Shown: positions 24,348 through 32,459 of the stretch, piece by piece
Position numbering within the stretch: position 1 is the first letter of the stretch
Layout of the letters: each line of letters opens with the position of its first letter
Source: Rhodobacterales bacterium
Lineage (GTDB): Bacteria; Pseudomonadota; Alphaproteobacteria; Rhodobacterales; Rhodobacteraceae
Assembly (NCBI GenBank): GCA_021155205.1
Contig: JAJNPS010000021.1
Coordinates: 62,001 to 126,000, forward strand
Direction of reading: 5' to 3'
DNA length: 64,000 nt
Notes under the pieces: generated by a model
What the model was told of the DNA's origin: nothing
Databases searched by the model: none
What the model saw: only the letters and a program-made list of their open reading frames with translations
Translations under genes and position numbers: made by a program

Positions 24348-25186
24348 CCGATTACCACGCCCCCAGCGGCGGCCTGCCCCCGCAAACCGCGCTGATGACG
24401 GGCCGCGCGATCTTCACCAACGCCTATGCCGTTATCCCGCGGACCTGCTTCTCCGACATCGTCACCAGCCACCTGCCCGGCTGGACCCAGACCCGCCTCT
24501 GGCTGATCGCGCGCCCGATGTCCGGCTTTGCCGAAACCTTCAGCCAATACGTGATGGAGGTGCAGCCCGGCGGCGGTTCCGATGCGCCCGACAATGAACC
24601 CGGCGCGGAACACATCCTGTTCCTGACCCATGGCGAGATGACCATCACCCTTGACGGCAAAGGCTATGACCTGCGCCCAGGCGCCTATGCCTATATCCCC
24701 GCAGGAACCCGCTGGACCCTGCTGGCCGAGGGATCGGAACCCGCCCGTTTCCACTGGATCCGCAAACTATATGAACCGAGCGTCGGCATCCCCGCGCCGC
24801 GCGCCTTCGTCACCACCGAACGCGACATCAAGCCCGTGCCCATGCCCGATACCAACGGCACCTGGGCCACGACCCGTTTCGTCGATCCCGCCGATCTCGC
24901 GCATGACTGCCACGTCAACATCGTCACCCTTCAGCCCGGCGCCGTGATCCCGTTCGAGGAGACGCATGTGATGGAACATGGCATCTACATCCTGCAGGGC
25001 AAGGCCGTCTACAAGCTGAACCAGGACTGGGTCGAGGTTCAGGCCGGCGATTTCCTGTGGCTTCGCGCCTATTGCCCGCAGGCCTGCTATGCCGGCGGCC
25101 CCGGCCCCTTCCGATATCTTCTCTACAAGGACGTCAACCGCCATGCCAGACTGCGCGGGCCCGGCGCCTTCGGCCCCACGGCATGA
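24344..25186 (+). CDS. allE: (S)-ureidoglycine aminohydrolase
   Basis: AllE (UGHY) converts (S)-ureidoglycine to (S)-ureidoglycolate with release of ammonia. The 280-residue bicupin has two cupin halves: residues about 60-130 (QPGGGSDAPDNEPGAEHILF, THGEMTITLDGKGYDLRPGA) and about 195-265 (LQPGAVIPFEETHVMEHGIY, GKAVYKLNQDWVEVQAGDF). The second half holds the metal-ligand set Glu-His-His-like residues in FEETHVMEHGIY plus Gln/His downstream. RNA start overlaps puuE-uraD (ATGA). The preceding enzyme, allantoate amidohydrolase (AllC), is not in the window. allA follows 70 bases later across a repeat. Confidence 0.94.
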   Translation: MTDYHAPSGGLPPQTALMTGRAIFTNAYAVIPRTCFSDIVTSHLPGWTQTRLWLIARPMSGFAETFSQYVMEVQPGGGSDAPDNEPGAEHILFLTHGEMTITLDGKGYDLRPGAYAYIPAGTRWTLLAEGSEPARFHWIRKLYEPSVGIPAPRAFVTTERDIKPVPMPDTNGTWATTRFVDPADLAHDCHVNIVTLQPGAVIPFEETHVMEHGIYILQGKAVYKLNQDWVEVQAGDFLWLRAYCPQACYAGGPGPFRYLLYKDVNRHARLRGPGAFGPTA

Positions 25187-25192
25187 GCGTAT

Positions 25193-25240
25193 CTTCTCTT
25201 TGCAAATATCCTCGGGGGGTCCGGGGGGCAGACAGCCCCC
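25193..25240. repeat. Short Rhodobacterales-type repeat, copy 2 (between allE and allA)
   Basis: The sequence TTCTCTTTGCAAATATCCTCGG and following G-rich bases, with a GGGGG/CCCCC hairpin (GGGGGGCAGACAGCCCCC at 25223-25240), fills the allE-allA gap. The CAAATATCC-CG core matches the copies at 19389 and 29021. The hairpin could modulate allA expression relative to allE. Confidence 0.55.
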
Positions 25241-25256
25241 TGGCGGCCAACCAGCC

Positions 25257-25730
25257 ATGCGCCTGATCCGTCCCGAACCCCTGACACCCGACGCGTTCGC
25301 CTCCTTCGGCGATGTCCTCGAGGCCACCGGGGACCACAAACTGATCAACGCCGGTCTCTGCCACCGCCACCACGACCGCGCACAACTCGACTTCACCGAT
25401 GGCCGCGCCGGCATATCAATCTTCCGCGCCGAACCCCGCACCCTGCCCTACGCGTTCGACCTTATCGAACGCCATCCCGATGGCTCTCAGGCCTTCCTCC
25501 CCATGACCGAACATCCGTTCCTGATCATCGTGGCCACCGACCCCGACACCCCGCCCCGCGCCTTTCTCTCCAATGGCGCGCAAGGCATCAACCTGCACAA
25601 AGGCACATGGCACGGCGTTCTCACCCCGCTGCACAAACCCGGCCTTTTTGCCGTCGTCGACCGGATCGGCCCCGGCGGCAATCTACAGGAACACCGCTAC
25701 CCCACCCCCTGGACCGTCCGGCACAAATGA
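25257..25730 (+). CDS. allA: Ureidoglycolate lyase
   Basis: AllA splits (S)-ureidoglycolate into glyoxylate and urea, the last step of ureide degradation. The 157-residue length is normal for the family (about 160). It begins LIRPEPLTPDAFASFGDVLE, has a HHDRAQLDFTDGRAGISIFRA segment, ERHPDGSQAFLPM and, near the C-terminus, INLHKGTWHGVLTPL (active-site Lys/His region). The ATG at 25257 matches the conserved start; the frame to 25089 is shadow. It belongs to the puuE-uraD-allE transcript unit. Its product glyoxylate is the entry substrate of the bhc operon that begins 2.3 kb further on. Confidence 0.95.
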   Translation: MRLIRPEPLTPDAFASFGDVLEATGDHKLINAGLCHRHHDRAQLDFTDGRAGISIFRAEPRTLPYAFDLIERHPDGSQAFLPMTEHPFLIIVATDPDTPPRAFLSNGAQGINLHKGTWHGVLTPLHKPGLFAVVDRIGPGGNLQEHRYPTPWTVRHK

Positions 25731-25759
25731 AAACGGGGGCAGCCGATGGCCACCCCCGT
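25730..25759 (-). terminator. Intrinsic terminator of the csp gene
   Basis: On the minus strand ACGGGGG (ending the 5' arm) pairs with CCCCCGT, with GGC/GCC pairing inside, and TTTT follows over the allA stop codon. It lies 36 bases after the csp stop, and separates csp from convergent allA. Confidence 0.7.
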
Positions 25760-25794
25760 CCCGAACTCACCCGACCAAAAGGGCCGGAAAAATC

Positions 25795-26001
25795 TTATGC
25801 CAGTGCGAGGTTCGTCGCCGATTCGCGGCCATCACGGCCGGATTCGATGTCAAAGGTCACGGCCTGACCGTCGTTCAGTTGACGGATGCCAGCGCGCTCC
25901 AGGGCCGAGATGTGAACGAACACATCCTTGCCGCCGGTCGACGGAGCAATGAAGCCGAAGCCTTTGGTGGAATTGAACCATTTGACGGTGCCTTGAGCCA
26001 T
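25795..26001 (-). CDS. csp: Cold-shock protein (CspA family)
   Basis: The 68-residue single cold-shock domain binds single-stranded RNA and DNA as a chaperone. RNA-binding motifs RNP1 (KGFGFIAP) and RNP2 (VFVHIS) are intact, and it opens MAQGTVKWFNSTKGFGFI. The ATG at 26001 follows GAGGAG at 8 bases. Its 5' region of about 160 bases to the terminator of gap has an inverted repeat GTTGAA (26139-26144)/TTCAAC (26155-26160) that may lie in the promoter or leader. Whether it is truly cold-induced cannot be told from sequence. A hairpin terminator lies downstream. Confidence 0.96.
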   Translation of the reverse strand: MAQGTVKWFNSTKGFGFIAPSTGGKDVFVHISALERAGIRQLNDGQAVTFDIESGRDGRESATNLALA

Positions 26002-26164
26002 CGTCGTGTCTCCTCAGTATCGCCATCCGCGGTGTGCGATGGCCCGGCTTGGTCACTCCTAGATCGAGAACTGGGCCGCAGAGGGAACAGCAGGGTCGAC
26101 GAGCAGCGTTTTCGCAAAAGTCAGATGCGCCATTTCACGTTGAATTGCAAGTGTTTCAACGAAA

Positions 26165-26186
26165 AAATTGCCGATGCCGGCAATTT
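26165..26186 (-). terminator. Intrinsic terminator of gap
   Basis: On the minus strand an 8-bp stem AAATTGCC/GGCAATTT with a 6-base loop is followed by TTTT (the plus strand shows AAAAAA at 26162-26167). It lies 62 bases past the gap stop (26248) and separates gap from csp. Confidence 0.8.
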
Positions 26187-26247
26187 CCTGCCGCACAACC
26201 CCTCGGAATCAGGCGAAGCCCGAACGCCTCGCCCAACACCAGCACCG

Positions 26248-27234
26248 TCAGGCCATCCGCAGCGCCACATCCAGCATGCGGTTGGAAAACCCCCATTCGT
26301 TGTCATACCACCCGAACACCCGGCACAGTCCCTGCGGCGTGACCCGCGTCTCGGGGCAGGCCATCACGATGCTGTCCGCCCGCGCCCGCAGATCGCTCGA
26401 CACCAGCGCACGGTCCGTCGCGCCGATCACGGTTCCATCAATCTGGGCCGCCGCGCGAAACGTCGCATTCACCGCCTCCACCGTCACGGGCCGCGCCGTC
26501 ATCACCGACAGATCGACGCAGGACACGCTCGCCACCGGCACCCGCACCGCCGACCCCATGATCCGCCCCGCCAGAGCCGGCAGCACCCCATCGAGCAGGC
26601 GCTGGGCGCTGGTCGTCGTCGGCACCATCGACAAGGCCGCCGCCCGCGACCGCGAGAAATCCGCCGCCGGGGCATCCGTGACGGGCTGCGACCCGGTATA
26701 GCAATGGATCGTCGTCATCGACCCGGTGACCACCCCGAACGCGCCATCCAGCAACCGCACCAGGGGCGCCAGCGCATTCGTCGTGCAGGACGCGTTCGAA
26801 ACGATCCTCTGATCGCGCAAGGCATCTTCGTTCGCGCCCAGCACAACCGTCACCTCCGCCGCCGCCGACGGTCCCGACACCAGCACCCGCCCGGCCCCGG
26901 CCTGCAGCCCCCGCGCGGCCACCTCGCGGCGGTCGGCCCGCCCGGTGCATTCCATCACCACATCGACGTCGCCAAGGCCGAGGCTGGAAATCTCCGCCGT
27001 CCGGTGCAGCGGGATCGCCCGCCCGTCAACAACCAGCGCCCCATCCGCCAGACCGACCGACCCGCGCCACGGCCCGAACACAGAGTCATATTCAAAGAGA
27101 TAGGCGCACATCTCAGGCACCGCGATGTCGTTGATCCCGACAATCTGCAACCCCGGCCAGCGCGTCGGCTCCTCAGCCCATGCCCGCAGCACCGACCGCC
27201 CGATCCGCCCGAACCCGTTGACAAAGACGCGCAC
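26248..27234 (-). CDS. gap: Glyceraldehyde-3-phosphate dehydrogenase (type I, paralogue-like)
   Basis: This NAD(P)-dependent dehydrogenase of 328 residues interconverts glyceraldehyde-3-phosphate and 1,3-bisphosphoglycerate. The Rossmann motif VFVNGFGRIGRSVLRAW and the catalytic Cys in SNASCTTNALAPLVRLL are clear, as are SMTTIHCYTG (His) and YDNEWGFSNRMLD at the end. Several positions differ from standard GAPDH (for example GINDIAVPEMCAYLFEYD, TGSQPVTDAPAADF). It may therefore be a second, physiologically specialised copy or an erythrose-4-phosphate type enzyme. GTG at 27234 with GGAGGG at 6 bases is the start. Its own terminator follows, so it is monocistronic. Confidence 0.88.
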   Translation of the reverse strand: MRVFVNGFGRIGRSVLRAWAEEPTRWPGLQIVGINDIAVPEMCAYLFEYDSVFGPWRGSVGLADGALVVDGRAIPLHRTAEISSLGLGDVDVVMECTGRADRREVAARGLQAGAGRVLVSGPSAAAEVTVVLGANEDALRDQRIVSNASCTTNALAPLVRLLDGAFGVVTGSMTTIHCYTGSQPVTDAPAADFSRSRAAALSMVPTTTSAQRLLDGVLPALAGRIMGSAVRVPVASVSCVDLSVMTARPVTVEAVNATFRAAAQIDGTVIGATDRALVSSDLRARADSIVMACPETRVTPQGLCRVFGWYDNEWGFSNRMLDVALRMA

Positions 27235-27407
27235 GGCTGTCCCTCCCTGCAGGCCAAGTCTGATCACGCCGGACCCCCGGTTTCAATGGTGACGCAGCCC
27301 TCTTTTGATCAAATCTTGTACCCGAAACAAATCTTGCCTCGCCGCCCCGAAACCCACTTGCACTACCCGGCACAATCCCCGACCGTTTCCCCAAAAGGAC
27401 ACCCACC

Positions 27408-28037
27408 GTGGACCATGACTTCTGGCTCAGCCGCTGGCACGCCAACCAGATCGGCTTTCACGAAGCCGAGGCGAACGCCCGCCTCGTCGCCCATTTCGAC
27501 GCCCTCGCCCTCGGGCCGGGCGGGCGCATCTTCGTTCCCCTTTGCGGCAAGACGCGCGACATTGCCTGGTTCCTCTCCAAAGGCCACGCCGTCACCGGGG
27601 TCGAACTCAGCGCGCTTGCGATCGCCCAACTGTTCGAGGACCTCGGCGCCGCGCCCACGATCACCAATGCAGGTCCGATGCGCCGCTACAGCGCCGCGAA
27701 CCTCGATGTCTTTGTCGGCGATCTCTTCGATCTGACGCAGGACATGACCGGCCCGGTCGATGCGGTCTATGACCGTGGCGCCCTGGTGGCGCTGCCCGCC
27801 GCGATGCGCACCCGCTATGCTGCCCATGTCACCCGCATCACGCAATCCGCACCGCAATTGGTGATCTGCCTGGAATACGATCAGACCCTGATGGACGGCC
27901 CGCCCTTTTCCATTGATCCGCACGAACTCCGGCGGCTTTATGGCGGACAGTATCGCCAGACGCTGCTGGGGTCAGGCCGCGCGACCGGGCGACTCAGTCA
28001 CCTCGTGGCACAGGAATCGGCCTGGCTGTTGCGCTGA
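27408..28037 (+). CDS. tpm: Thiopurine S-methyltransferase family protein
   Basis: The 209-residue SAM-dependent enzyme of the TPMT family methylates sulfur or selenium/tellurium compounds in bacteria. It begins DHDFWLSRWHANQIGFHEAE, the family's hallmark start, followed by IFVPLCGKTRDIAWFLSKGH (SAM-binding) and GVELSALAIAQLF, then VYDRGALVALPAAMRTRYA. It is somewhat short of the 218 residues typical of E. coli/Pseudomonas forms. The start is GTG at 27408 with AAAAGGA at 7 bases. It stands alone and convergent with bhcD, 12 bases from its stop. The physiological substrate is unknown. Confidence 0.93.
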   Translation: MDHDFWLSRWHANQIGFHEAEANARLVAHFDALALGPGGRIFVPLCGKTRDIAWFLSKGHAVTGVELSALAIAQLFEDLGAAPTITNAGPMRRYSAANLDVFVGDLFDLTQDMTGPVDAVYDRGALVALPAAMRTRYAAHVTRITQSAPQLVICLEYDQTLMDGPPFSIDPHELRRLYGGQYRQTLLGSGRATGRLSHLVAQESAWLLR

Positions 28038-28049
28038 CGCTGTTGCGGA

Positions 28050-29009
28050 TCAAACCGCGACCTCGACCCCAAGACCGCGCTCCCGCGCCCGCTCCACCGC
28101 AACCCCCGCCACCGCAAGGTCCTGCAACCCGATCCCGGTGCCGTCAAACATCGTCACCTCGCGGGCCGACACCCGCCCCGGATGCGCACCGACCAGTACC
28201 GCACCAAGGGGCGTGATCGCATCCGCCGCCTTCAAACCCATCCCCACCGCATGCTGCGCCTCGCCCAGCGTCACGCTCTGCGCCACTTCGTCGGTGAACA
28301 GGCTCGCGCGGGCCACCAGCGCCGGTTCCACCTCCTGCTTGCCGACAGTATCGGTGCCCATGCAGGCCAGATGGCACCCGTCCGAGACATGCGCCGACAT
28401 CAGCGTGGCGACCGGAGACGAGGTGATGGTGATGATCACGTCCGCCTCCACCATCCGCTCCAACCCGACCGCCTGAAACGGCAGGCCCAGCTCCGCAGCA
28501 ATCGCCCCCAGACTGGGCAGCATCTCGGGATGCAGGTTCCATGCAATCACCCGGTCAAACGCCCTGACCCGCGCCGCCGCCCGCAACTGGAACCCCGCCT
28601 GATGCCCGGCCCCGACAATGCCCAGCACCTTGGCGTCCCTGCGCGCCAGACGGTCGATGGAAATGGCGCTGGCCGCCGCCGTGCGCAACGCCGTCAGCAA
28701 GCCGCCGCCCACCATCGCCACCGGCCGCCCCGTCTCGGGGTCGAACAGGAACACCGTCGATTGGTGGTTGATGATGCCCCTGGCGGCGTTGCCCGGAAAA
28801 TACCCCCCCGCCTTGACGCCGAGGCTGCCTGAGGCACGGTCCAGTCCGGACTTGAACCCGTATTGCCGTCCCGCACCCAGCGCCTCGCGCACGACGGGAA
28901 AGTTATACGCCTCCCCCCGCGCCATCGCGGCAAAGGTCGCCTCCACCGCCGCAAGGGCATCGTCCGCCGAGACGAGGCCTGCAATCAGCGCCTCGGGTAT
29001 GATCAGCAT
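28050..29009 (-). CDS. bhcD: Iminosuccinate reductase BhcD (ornithine cyclodeaminase/mu-crystallin family)
   Basis: BhcD reduces iminosuccinate to aspartate with NADH, the closing step of the beta-hydroxyaspartate cycle. The 319-residue protein belongs to the ornithine cyclodeaminase/mu-crystallin family: YGFKSGLDRASGSLGVKAGG near the start (Lys of family active site), VFLFDPETGRPVAMVGGGLL, then the Rossmann NAD-binding loop VLGIVGAGHQAGFQ, and ITITSSPVATL. The assignment to iminosuccinate rather than ornithine or alanine rests on its place after bhcABC. It is the last gene of the bhc operon, 97 bases after bhcC; the gap contains a short repeat. Confidence 0.92.
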   Translation of the reverse strand: MLIIPEALIAGLVSADDALAAVEATFAAMARGEAYNFPVVREALGAGRQYGFKSGLDRASGSLGVKAGGYFPGNAARGIINHQSTVFLFDPETGRPVAMVGGGLLTALRTAAASAISIDRLARRDAKVLGIVGAGHQAGFQLRAAARVRAFDRVIAWNLHPEMLPSLGAIAAELGLPFQAVGLERMVEADVIITITSSPVATLMSAHVSDGCHLACMGTDTVGKQEVEPALVARASLFTDEVAQSVTLGEAQHAVGMGLKAADAITPLGAVLVGAHPGRVSAREVTMFDGTGIGLQDLAVAGVAVERARERGLGVEVAV

Positions 29010-29020
29010 CGGCTATGCCC

Positions 29021-29055
29021 CTTCATCTTTGCGCAAACATCCCCGCCGGAGGCTT
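29021..29055. repeat. Short Rhodobacterales-type repeat, copy 3 (bhcC-bhcD gap)
   Basis: CTTCATCTTTGCGCAAACAT and then CCCCGCCGGAGGC lie between bhcC and bhcD. The match to copy 1 (AAATATCCCCGCCGGAGGC) is nearly exact on the second half. It separates bhcD from bhcABC without an obvious terminator. Confidence 0.55.
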
Positions 29056-29106
29056 CTCTCGCCGGACCATCCGTCAGGGCGGATGCCCGACGCAAACCCG
29101 ACAGCG

Positions 29107-30270
29107 TCAATACGCCTTGCCCCGCGCCGAAACCGGCCAGACCACTTCCACCTTGCCGCCCCGCACGCCGACATACCAGTCATGCACGTTGCAGGTCGGA
29201 TCGCAGTGTCCCGGTACCAGCTTCAGCTTGTCGTTGACCTTCAGAACGCCCTGCGGATCCTCCACGACGCCATGCTCATCCGAACATTTGACGTATTTCA
29301 CATCCGTCCGGCCAAAGATCACGGGCAGCCCGGAATCCACCGACTGCGCCTTCAGCCCCGCATCCACAATCGCGCGGTCGGCCTTTGCGTGGGACATCAC
29401 CGAGGTCAGGATGAACAGCGCGTTTTCCCATTCGCCCTGGTCGATCCGGCGGCCTTCGGCATCCAGAATCCGCCCGTAATCGGCGTCCATGAACGCATAG
29501 CTTCCGCACTGCAACTCGTTGTAAACACCGGAATTGCTCTCGAAGTAATAGCTGCCCGTCCCCCCGCCACCAACGATATCGCATCCCATCCCCAGCGCCG
29601 CCAAGGCATCCACCGCATCCTTCACCTGCGCCACCGCCAGGTCGATCTTCGCCTTACGGTCTGCATAGGCATCCATGTGCTGCATCGCGCCCTGATAGGC
29701 CTGGATGCCCGCAAACTTCAGCCCCGGCGCGCCTGCGATGGCCTGTGCAATCGTCACCACCTCCGGCGTCGTCCTGACACCGCAGCGCCCCGCCCCGCAG
29801 TCGATTTCCACCAGACACTCGATGGTCGTGCCGTTCCGGACCGCTGCCGCACTCAAATCTGCAACATTTTCAAGCATATCCACGCAGACAATGGTCCGCG
29901 CGCCCAGTTTCGGCAGCCGCGCCAGCCGGTCGATCTTGGCCGGATCGCGCACCTGGTTGCTGACCAGCACGTCCCTGATCCCGCCCCGCGCGAACACCTC
30001 CGCCTCGCTGACCTTCTGGCAGCAGACGCCGACCGAACCGCCCAGGGTTTCCTGCAACAGCGCCACATCCACCGACTTGTGCATCTTGCCATGCACCCGG
30101 TGGCGCATCCCGTGGGCACGGGCATAATCGCCCATCTTCCTGATGTTGCGTTCCAGCGCGTCGAGGTCCAGCACCAGGCACGGTGTCTGGATATCCGCCT
30201 CTGCCATTCCGGGCCGCGCGGGAATGTCATAACCGACCTCAAGCCCGTCGAAATTCATATGGCTGTTCAT
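29107..30270 (-). CDS. bhcC: Beta-hydroxyaspartate aldolase BhcC
   Basis: BhcC is a PLP and metal-dependent aldolase that condenses glycine with glyoxylate to (2R,3S)-beta-hydroxyaspartate, a fold-type III (D-threonine-aldolase-like) enzyme. The 387-residue protein shows QTPCLVLDLDALERNIRKMG, the PLP-lysine region RHRVHGKMHKS (Lys62 in this numbering), AGIQAYQGAMQHMD, the family IVGGGGTGSYYFE and the C-terminal metal-binding VPGHCDPTCNVHDWYVGVRG. Placement between bhcB and bhcD argues for the aldolase over a generic D-threonine aldolase. The ATG at 30270 is 4 bases after the bhcB stop, so the two are translationally linked. Confidence 0.93.
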   Translation of the reverse strand: MNSHMNFDGLEVGYDIPARPGMAEADIQTPCLVLDLDALERNIRKMGDYARAHGMRHRVHGKMHKSVDVALLQETLGGSVGVCCQKVSEAEVFARGGIRDVLVSNQVRDPAKIDRLARLPKLGARTIVCVDMLENVADLSAAAVRNGTTIECLVEIDCGAGRCGVRTTPEVVTIAQAIAGAPGLKFAGIQAYQGAMQHMDAYADRKAKIDLAVAQVKDAVDALAALGMGCDIVGGGGTGSYYFESNSGVYNELQCGSYAFMDADYGRILDAEGRRIDQGEWENALFILTSVMSHAKADRAIVDAGLKAQSVDSGLPVIFGRTDVKYVKCSDEHGVVEDPQGVLKVNDKLKLVPGHCDPTCNVHDWYVGVRGGKVEVVWPVSARGKAY

Positions 30271-30274
30271 GATG

Positions 30275-31246
30275 TTACCCTTTCATCCAAGGCAAGGTGT
30301 CCAGATCGACGTTGCCGCCGGTGATGATGACGCCGACGCGGCGACCCCGAAAGACCTCCGGGTTGGCAAGGATCGTGGCCAAGGGCACGGCGCAGCTGGC
30401 CTCGATGACGATCTTCATCCGTTTCCAGGTCAGCTTCATCGCGTCGATGATCTCGTCCTCGGTCGCGGTGAAAATGTCGGTCACATGGTTGCTGACAAAA
30501 TGCCAGGTCAGGTCCTTCAGCGGCACCTTCAGCCCGTCGGCGACCGTCTCCGGCGCGTCGTCGGCGATGATGCGACCCGCCTTGAAGCTGCGGCAGGCGT
30601 CATCGGCGTTCTTCGGTTCCGCCGCATACACATCGACCCCCGGCGCAGTCGAGGAAACCGTCAGGCACGTCCCTGAAATCATTCCCCCGCCACCAATCGG
30701 TGCGACAATCGCCTCCAGCCCCGGCACCTGTTCCAGCAACTCCCGGCTGCATGTCGCCTGCCCCGCAATCACGCGCGGGTCATTGTAGGGATGCACGAAA
30801 TCCGCCCCCGTCCGCGCCTGCACCTCGGCAAACACCGCCTCGCGCGAACTGGTGGACGGCGCACATTCCACAATCACCCCGCCATAGCCGCGCACGGCGT
30901 CCTTTTTCGCCTGCGGGGCCGTGCGCGGCATCACCACGTTGCAAGGAATGCCCCGCCGTCCCGCCGCATAGGACAGCGACAGGGCATGGTTGCCGCTGGA
31001 ATGGGTCGCAACGCCCCTGGCCAGTTGATCCTCGCGCAGGCCGAACACCGCATTCGATGCCCCGCGCACCTTGAACGCCCCCGCCTTCTGGAAATTCTCG
31101 CATTTGAAATAGAGGTCCGCCCCGGTCAGCGCGTTGAAATAGCTGGAGGTCAGGACCGGCGTGCGGTGGATATGGGGCATGATCCGCGCATGTGCCGCGA
31201 TCACGTCGTCATAGGTCGGGATAACCATGGGTACGATGTCCATCAT
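30275..31246 (-). CDS. bhcB: Beta-hydroxyaspartate dehydratase BhcB
   Basis: BhcB is a PLP-dependent dehydratase that removes water from beta-hydroxyaspartate to give iminosuccinate. It is a fold-type II serine/threonine-dehydratase family protein of 323 residues. Features: PLP Lys59 in FQKAGAFKVRGASNAV, phosphate loop VATHSSGNHALSLSYAAGR, and glycine-rich loop APIGGGGMISGTCL. The C-terminal part (TATEDEIIDAMKLTWKRMKI) closes the fold; no ACT regulatory domain is present, so it is not biosynthetic IlvA. Its ATG at 31246 is one base from the bhcA stop. A second ATG at 31243 is possible. Confidence 0.93.
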   Translation of the reverse strand: MMDIVPMVIPTYDDVIAAHARIMPHIHRTPVLTSSYFNALTGADLYFKCENFQKAGAFKVRGASNAVFGLREDQLARGVATHSSGNHALSLSYAAGRRGIPCNVVMPRTAPQAKKDAVRGYGGVIVECAPSTSSREAVFAEVQARTGADFVHPYNDPRVIAGQATCSRELLEQVPGLEAIVAPIGGGGMISGTCLTVSSTAPGVDVYAAEPKNADDACRSFKAGRIIADDAPETVADGLKVPLKDLTWHFVSNHVTDIFTATEDEIIDAMKLTWKRMKIVIEASCAVPLATILANPEVFRGRRVGVIITGGNVDLDTLPWMKG

Positions 31247-31247
31247 G

Positions 31248-32432
31248 TCATGCCGCAGCTTGCGCCGACTCCCTTGATCCGTCGCGATAGTATTCCTGCG
31301 CCGCCGCCACGCCAGACCCCAGCGTGACGGGCCATCCCAGATCGGCCATGCACATCTCGGCCGTCGCCAGCCCCGACAGCATCATCACATCGGTCAGCAT
31401 CCCCAGATGCCCGATGCGGAAGACCTTGCCCGCCACTTCGCCCAGACCCACGCCGAACGCCACGCCATACTTCGCCGCCGCCAGTTGCACGAGGTCGCTG
31501 CCATTGCACCCCGGCGGCACGACGACCGCCGTCACGGTGTCGGACCAAAGGTCCGGCGACACCGCGCAAGGGGTCATCCCCCAGGCTGCAATCGCGCGGC
31601 GGACCCCCTCTGCCAGACGATGATGACGGGCATAGACCGCCTCCAGCCCCTCATCCTGCAACATCTGCACGGCATGGGCCAATCCGTTGATCAGCCCCAC
31701 GGGCGGCGTATAGGGAAACCCGCCGCTGGCATAGGATTTCAGCATGTCGCTGAAATCAAAGAATGTCCTTGGCAGCGTCGCCGTCTTCATCGCCGCAATC
31801 GCCCTGGGGCTGACCCCCAGGATAGCCAACCCCGCCGGCAGCATGAAGCCCTTCTGGCTGCCCGCCACCGCAATATCGACGCCCCACGCCGCCATCTCGA
31901 ACGGCATGGAGCCGATCGACGAGACCCCGTCCACGAACAGCAACGCCGGGTGATCCGCCATCGCGCGCCTTATTCCACCGATGTCCGACCGCACACCCGT
32001 CGCGGTCTCGTTATGGGTGGCCAGCACCGCCTTGATCCTGCGGCCCCTGTCCGCCGTCAGTGCCTCGGCGATCTTGTCCAAAGGCGCACCCTGACCCCAG
32101 GGTGTCTCGATGATCTGCACGTTCAGCCCGTGACGCTGGCACATGTCGATCCAGCGGTGCGAAAACATCCCGAACCGCGCCGCCAGCACCGTGTCACCGG
32201 GCGACAACGTGTTGGAAATCGCCGCCTCCCAGCCGCCGGTGCCGGTCGATGGCAGGATGATCACCTCGCCCTCGGCCATGCCCAGAACGGTCCGGACCCC
32301 CGCCACCGCAGGCCTGAACACCCGCGCGAATGCGGGCGAGCGGTGGTCGATGGTCGGCATGTCGCAGGCCTTGCGGATGCTTTCCGGGATATTGGTGGGT
32401 CCGGGAATGAAAACCGGGTTCTGCAAGGACAT
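31248..32432 (-). CDS. bhcA: Aspartate-glyoxylate aminotransferase BhcA
   Basis: BhcA moves the amino group of aspartate to glyoxylate, giving oxaloacetate and the glycine that BhcC then uses. The 394-residue class V aminotransferase resembles serine-glyoxylate aminotransferase. Visible: FIPGPTNIPESIRKACDMPT, ILPSTGTGGWEAAISNTLSP, ATHNETATGV, LLFVDGVSSIGSMPFEM and PLP Lys194 in VAGSQKGFMLPAGLA. The ATG at 32432 has GGAG at 7-8 bases upstream. It is the first gene of bhcABCD; the divergent bhcR lies 161 bases away. Serine-glyoxylate activity is the main alternative, but the operon context is strong. Confidence 0.93.
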   Translation of the reverse strand: MSLQNPVFIPGPTNIPESIRKACDMPTIDHRSPAFARVFRPAVAGVRTVLGMAEGEVIILPSTGTGGWEAAISNTLSPGDTVLAARFGMFSHRWIDMCQRHGLNVQIIETPWGQGAPLDKIAEALTADRGRRIKAVLATHNETATGVRSDIGGIRRAMADHPALLFVDGVSSIGSMPFEMAAWGVDIAVAGSQKGFMLPAGLAILGVSPRAIAAMKTATLPRTFFDFSDMLKSYASGGFPYTPPVGLINGLAHAVQMLQDEGLEAVYARHHRLAEGVRRAIAAWGMTPCAVSPDLWSDTVTAVVVPPGCNGSDLVQLAAAKYGVAFGVGLGEVAGKVFRIGHLGMLTDVMMLSGLATAEMCMADLGWPVTLGSGVAAAQEYYRDGSRESAQAAA

Positions 32433-32459
32433 GGCGCATCTCCGCTTTGGGATGCCTTG

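Noticed and set aside
25573..27735. 720-residue plus-strand frame across csp, gap and the tpm start
   Set aside because: It spans opposite-strand genes and two clear terminators, and encodes Arg/Pro-rich low-complexity sequence, so it is a shadow.
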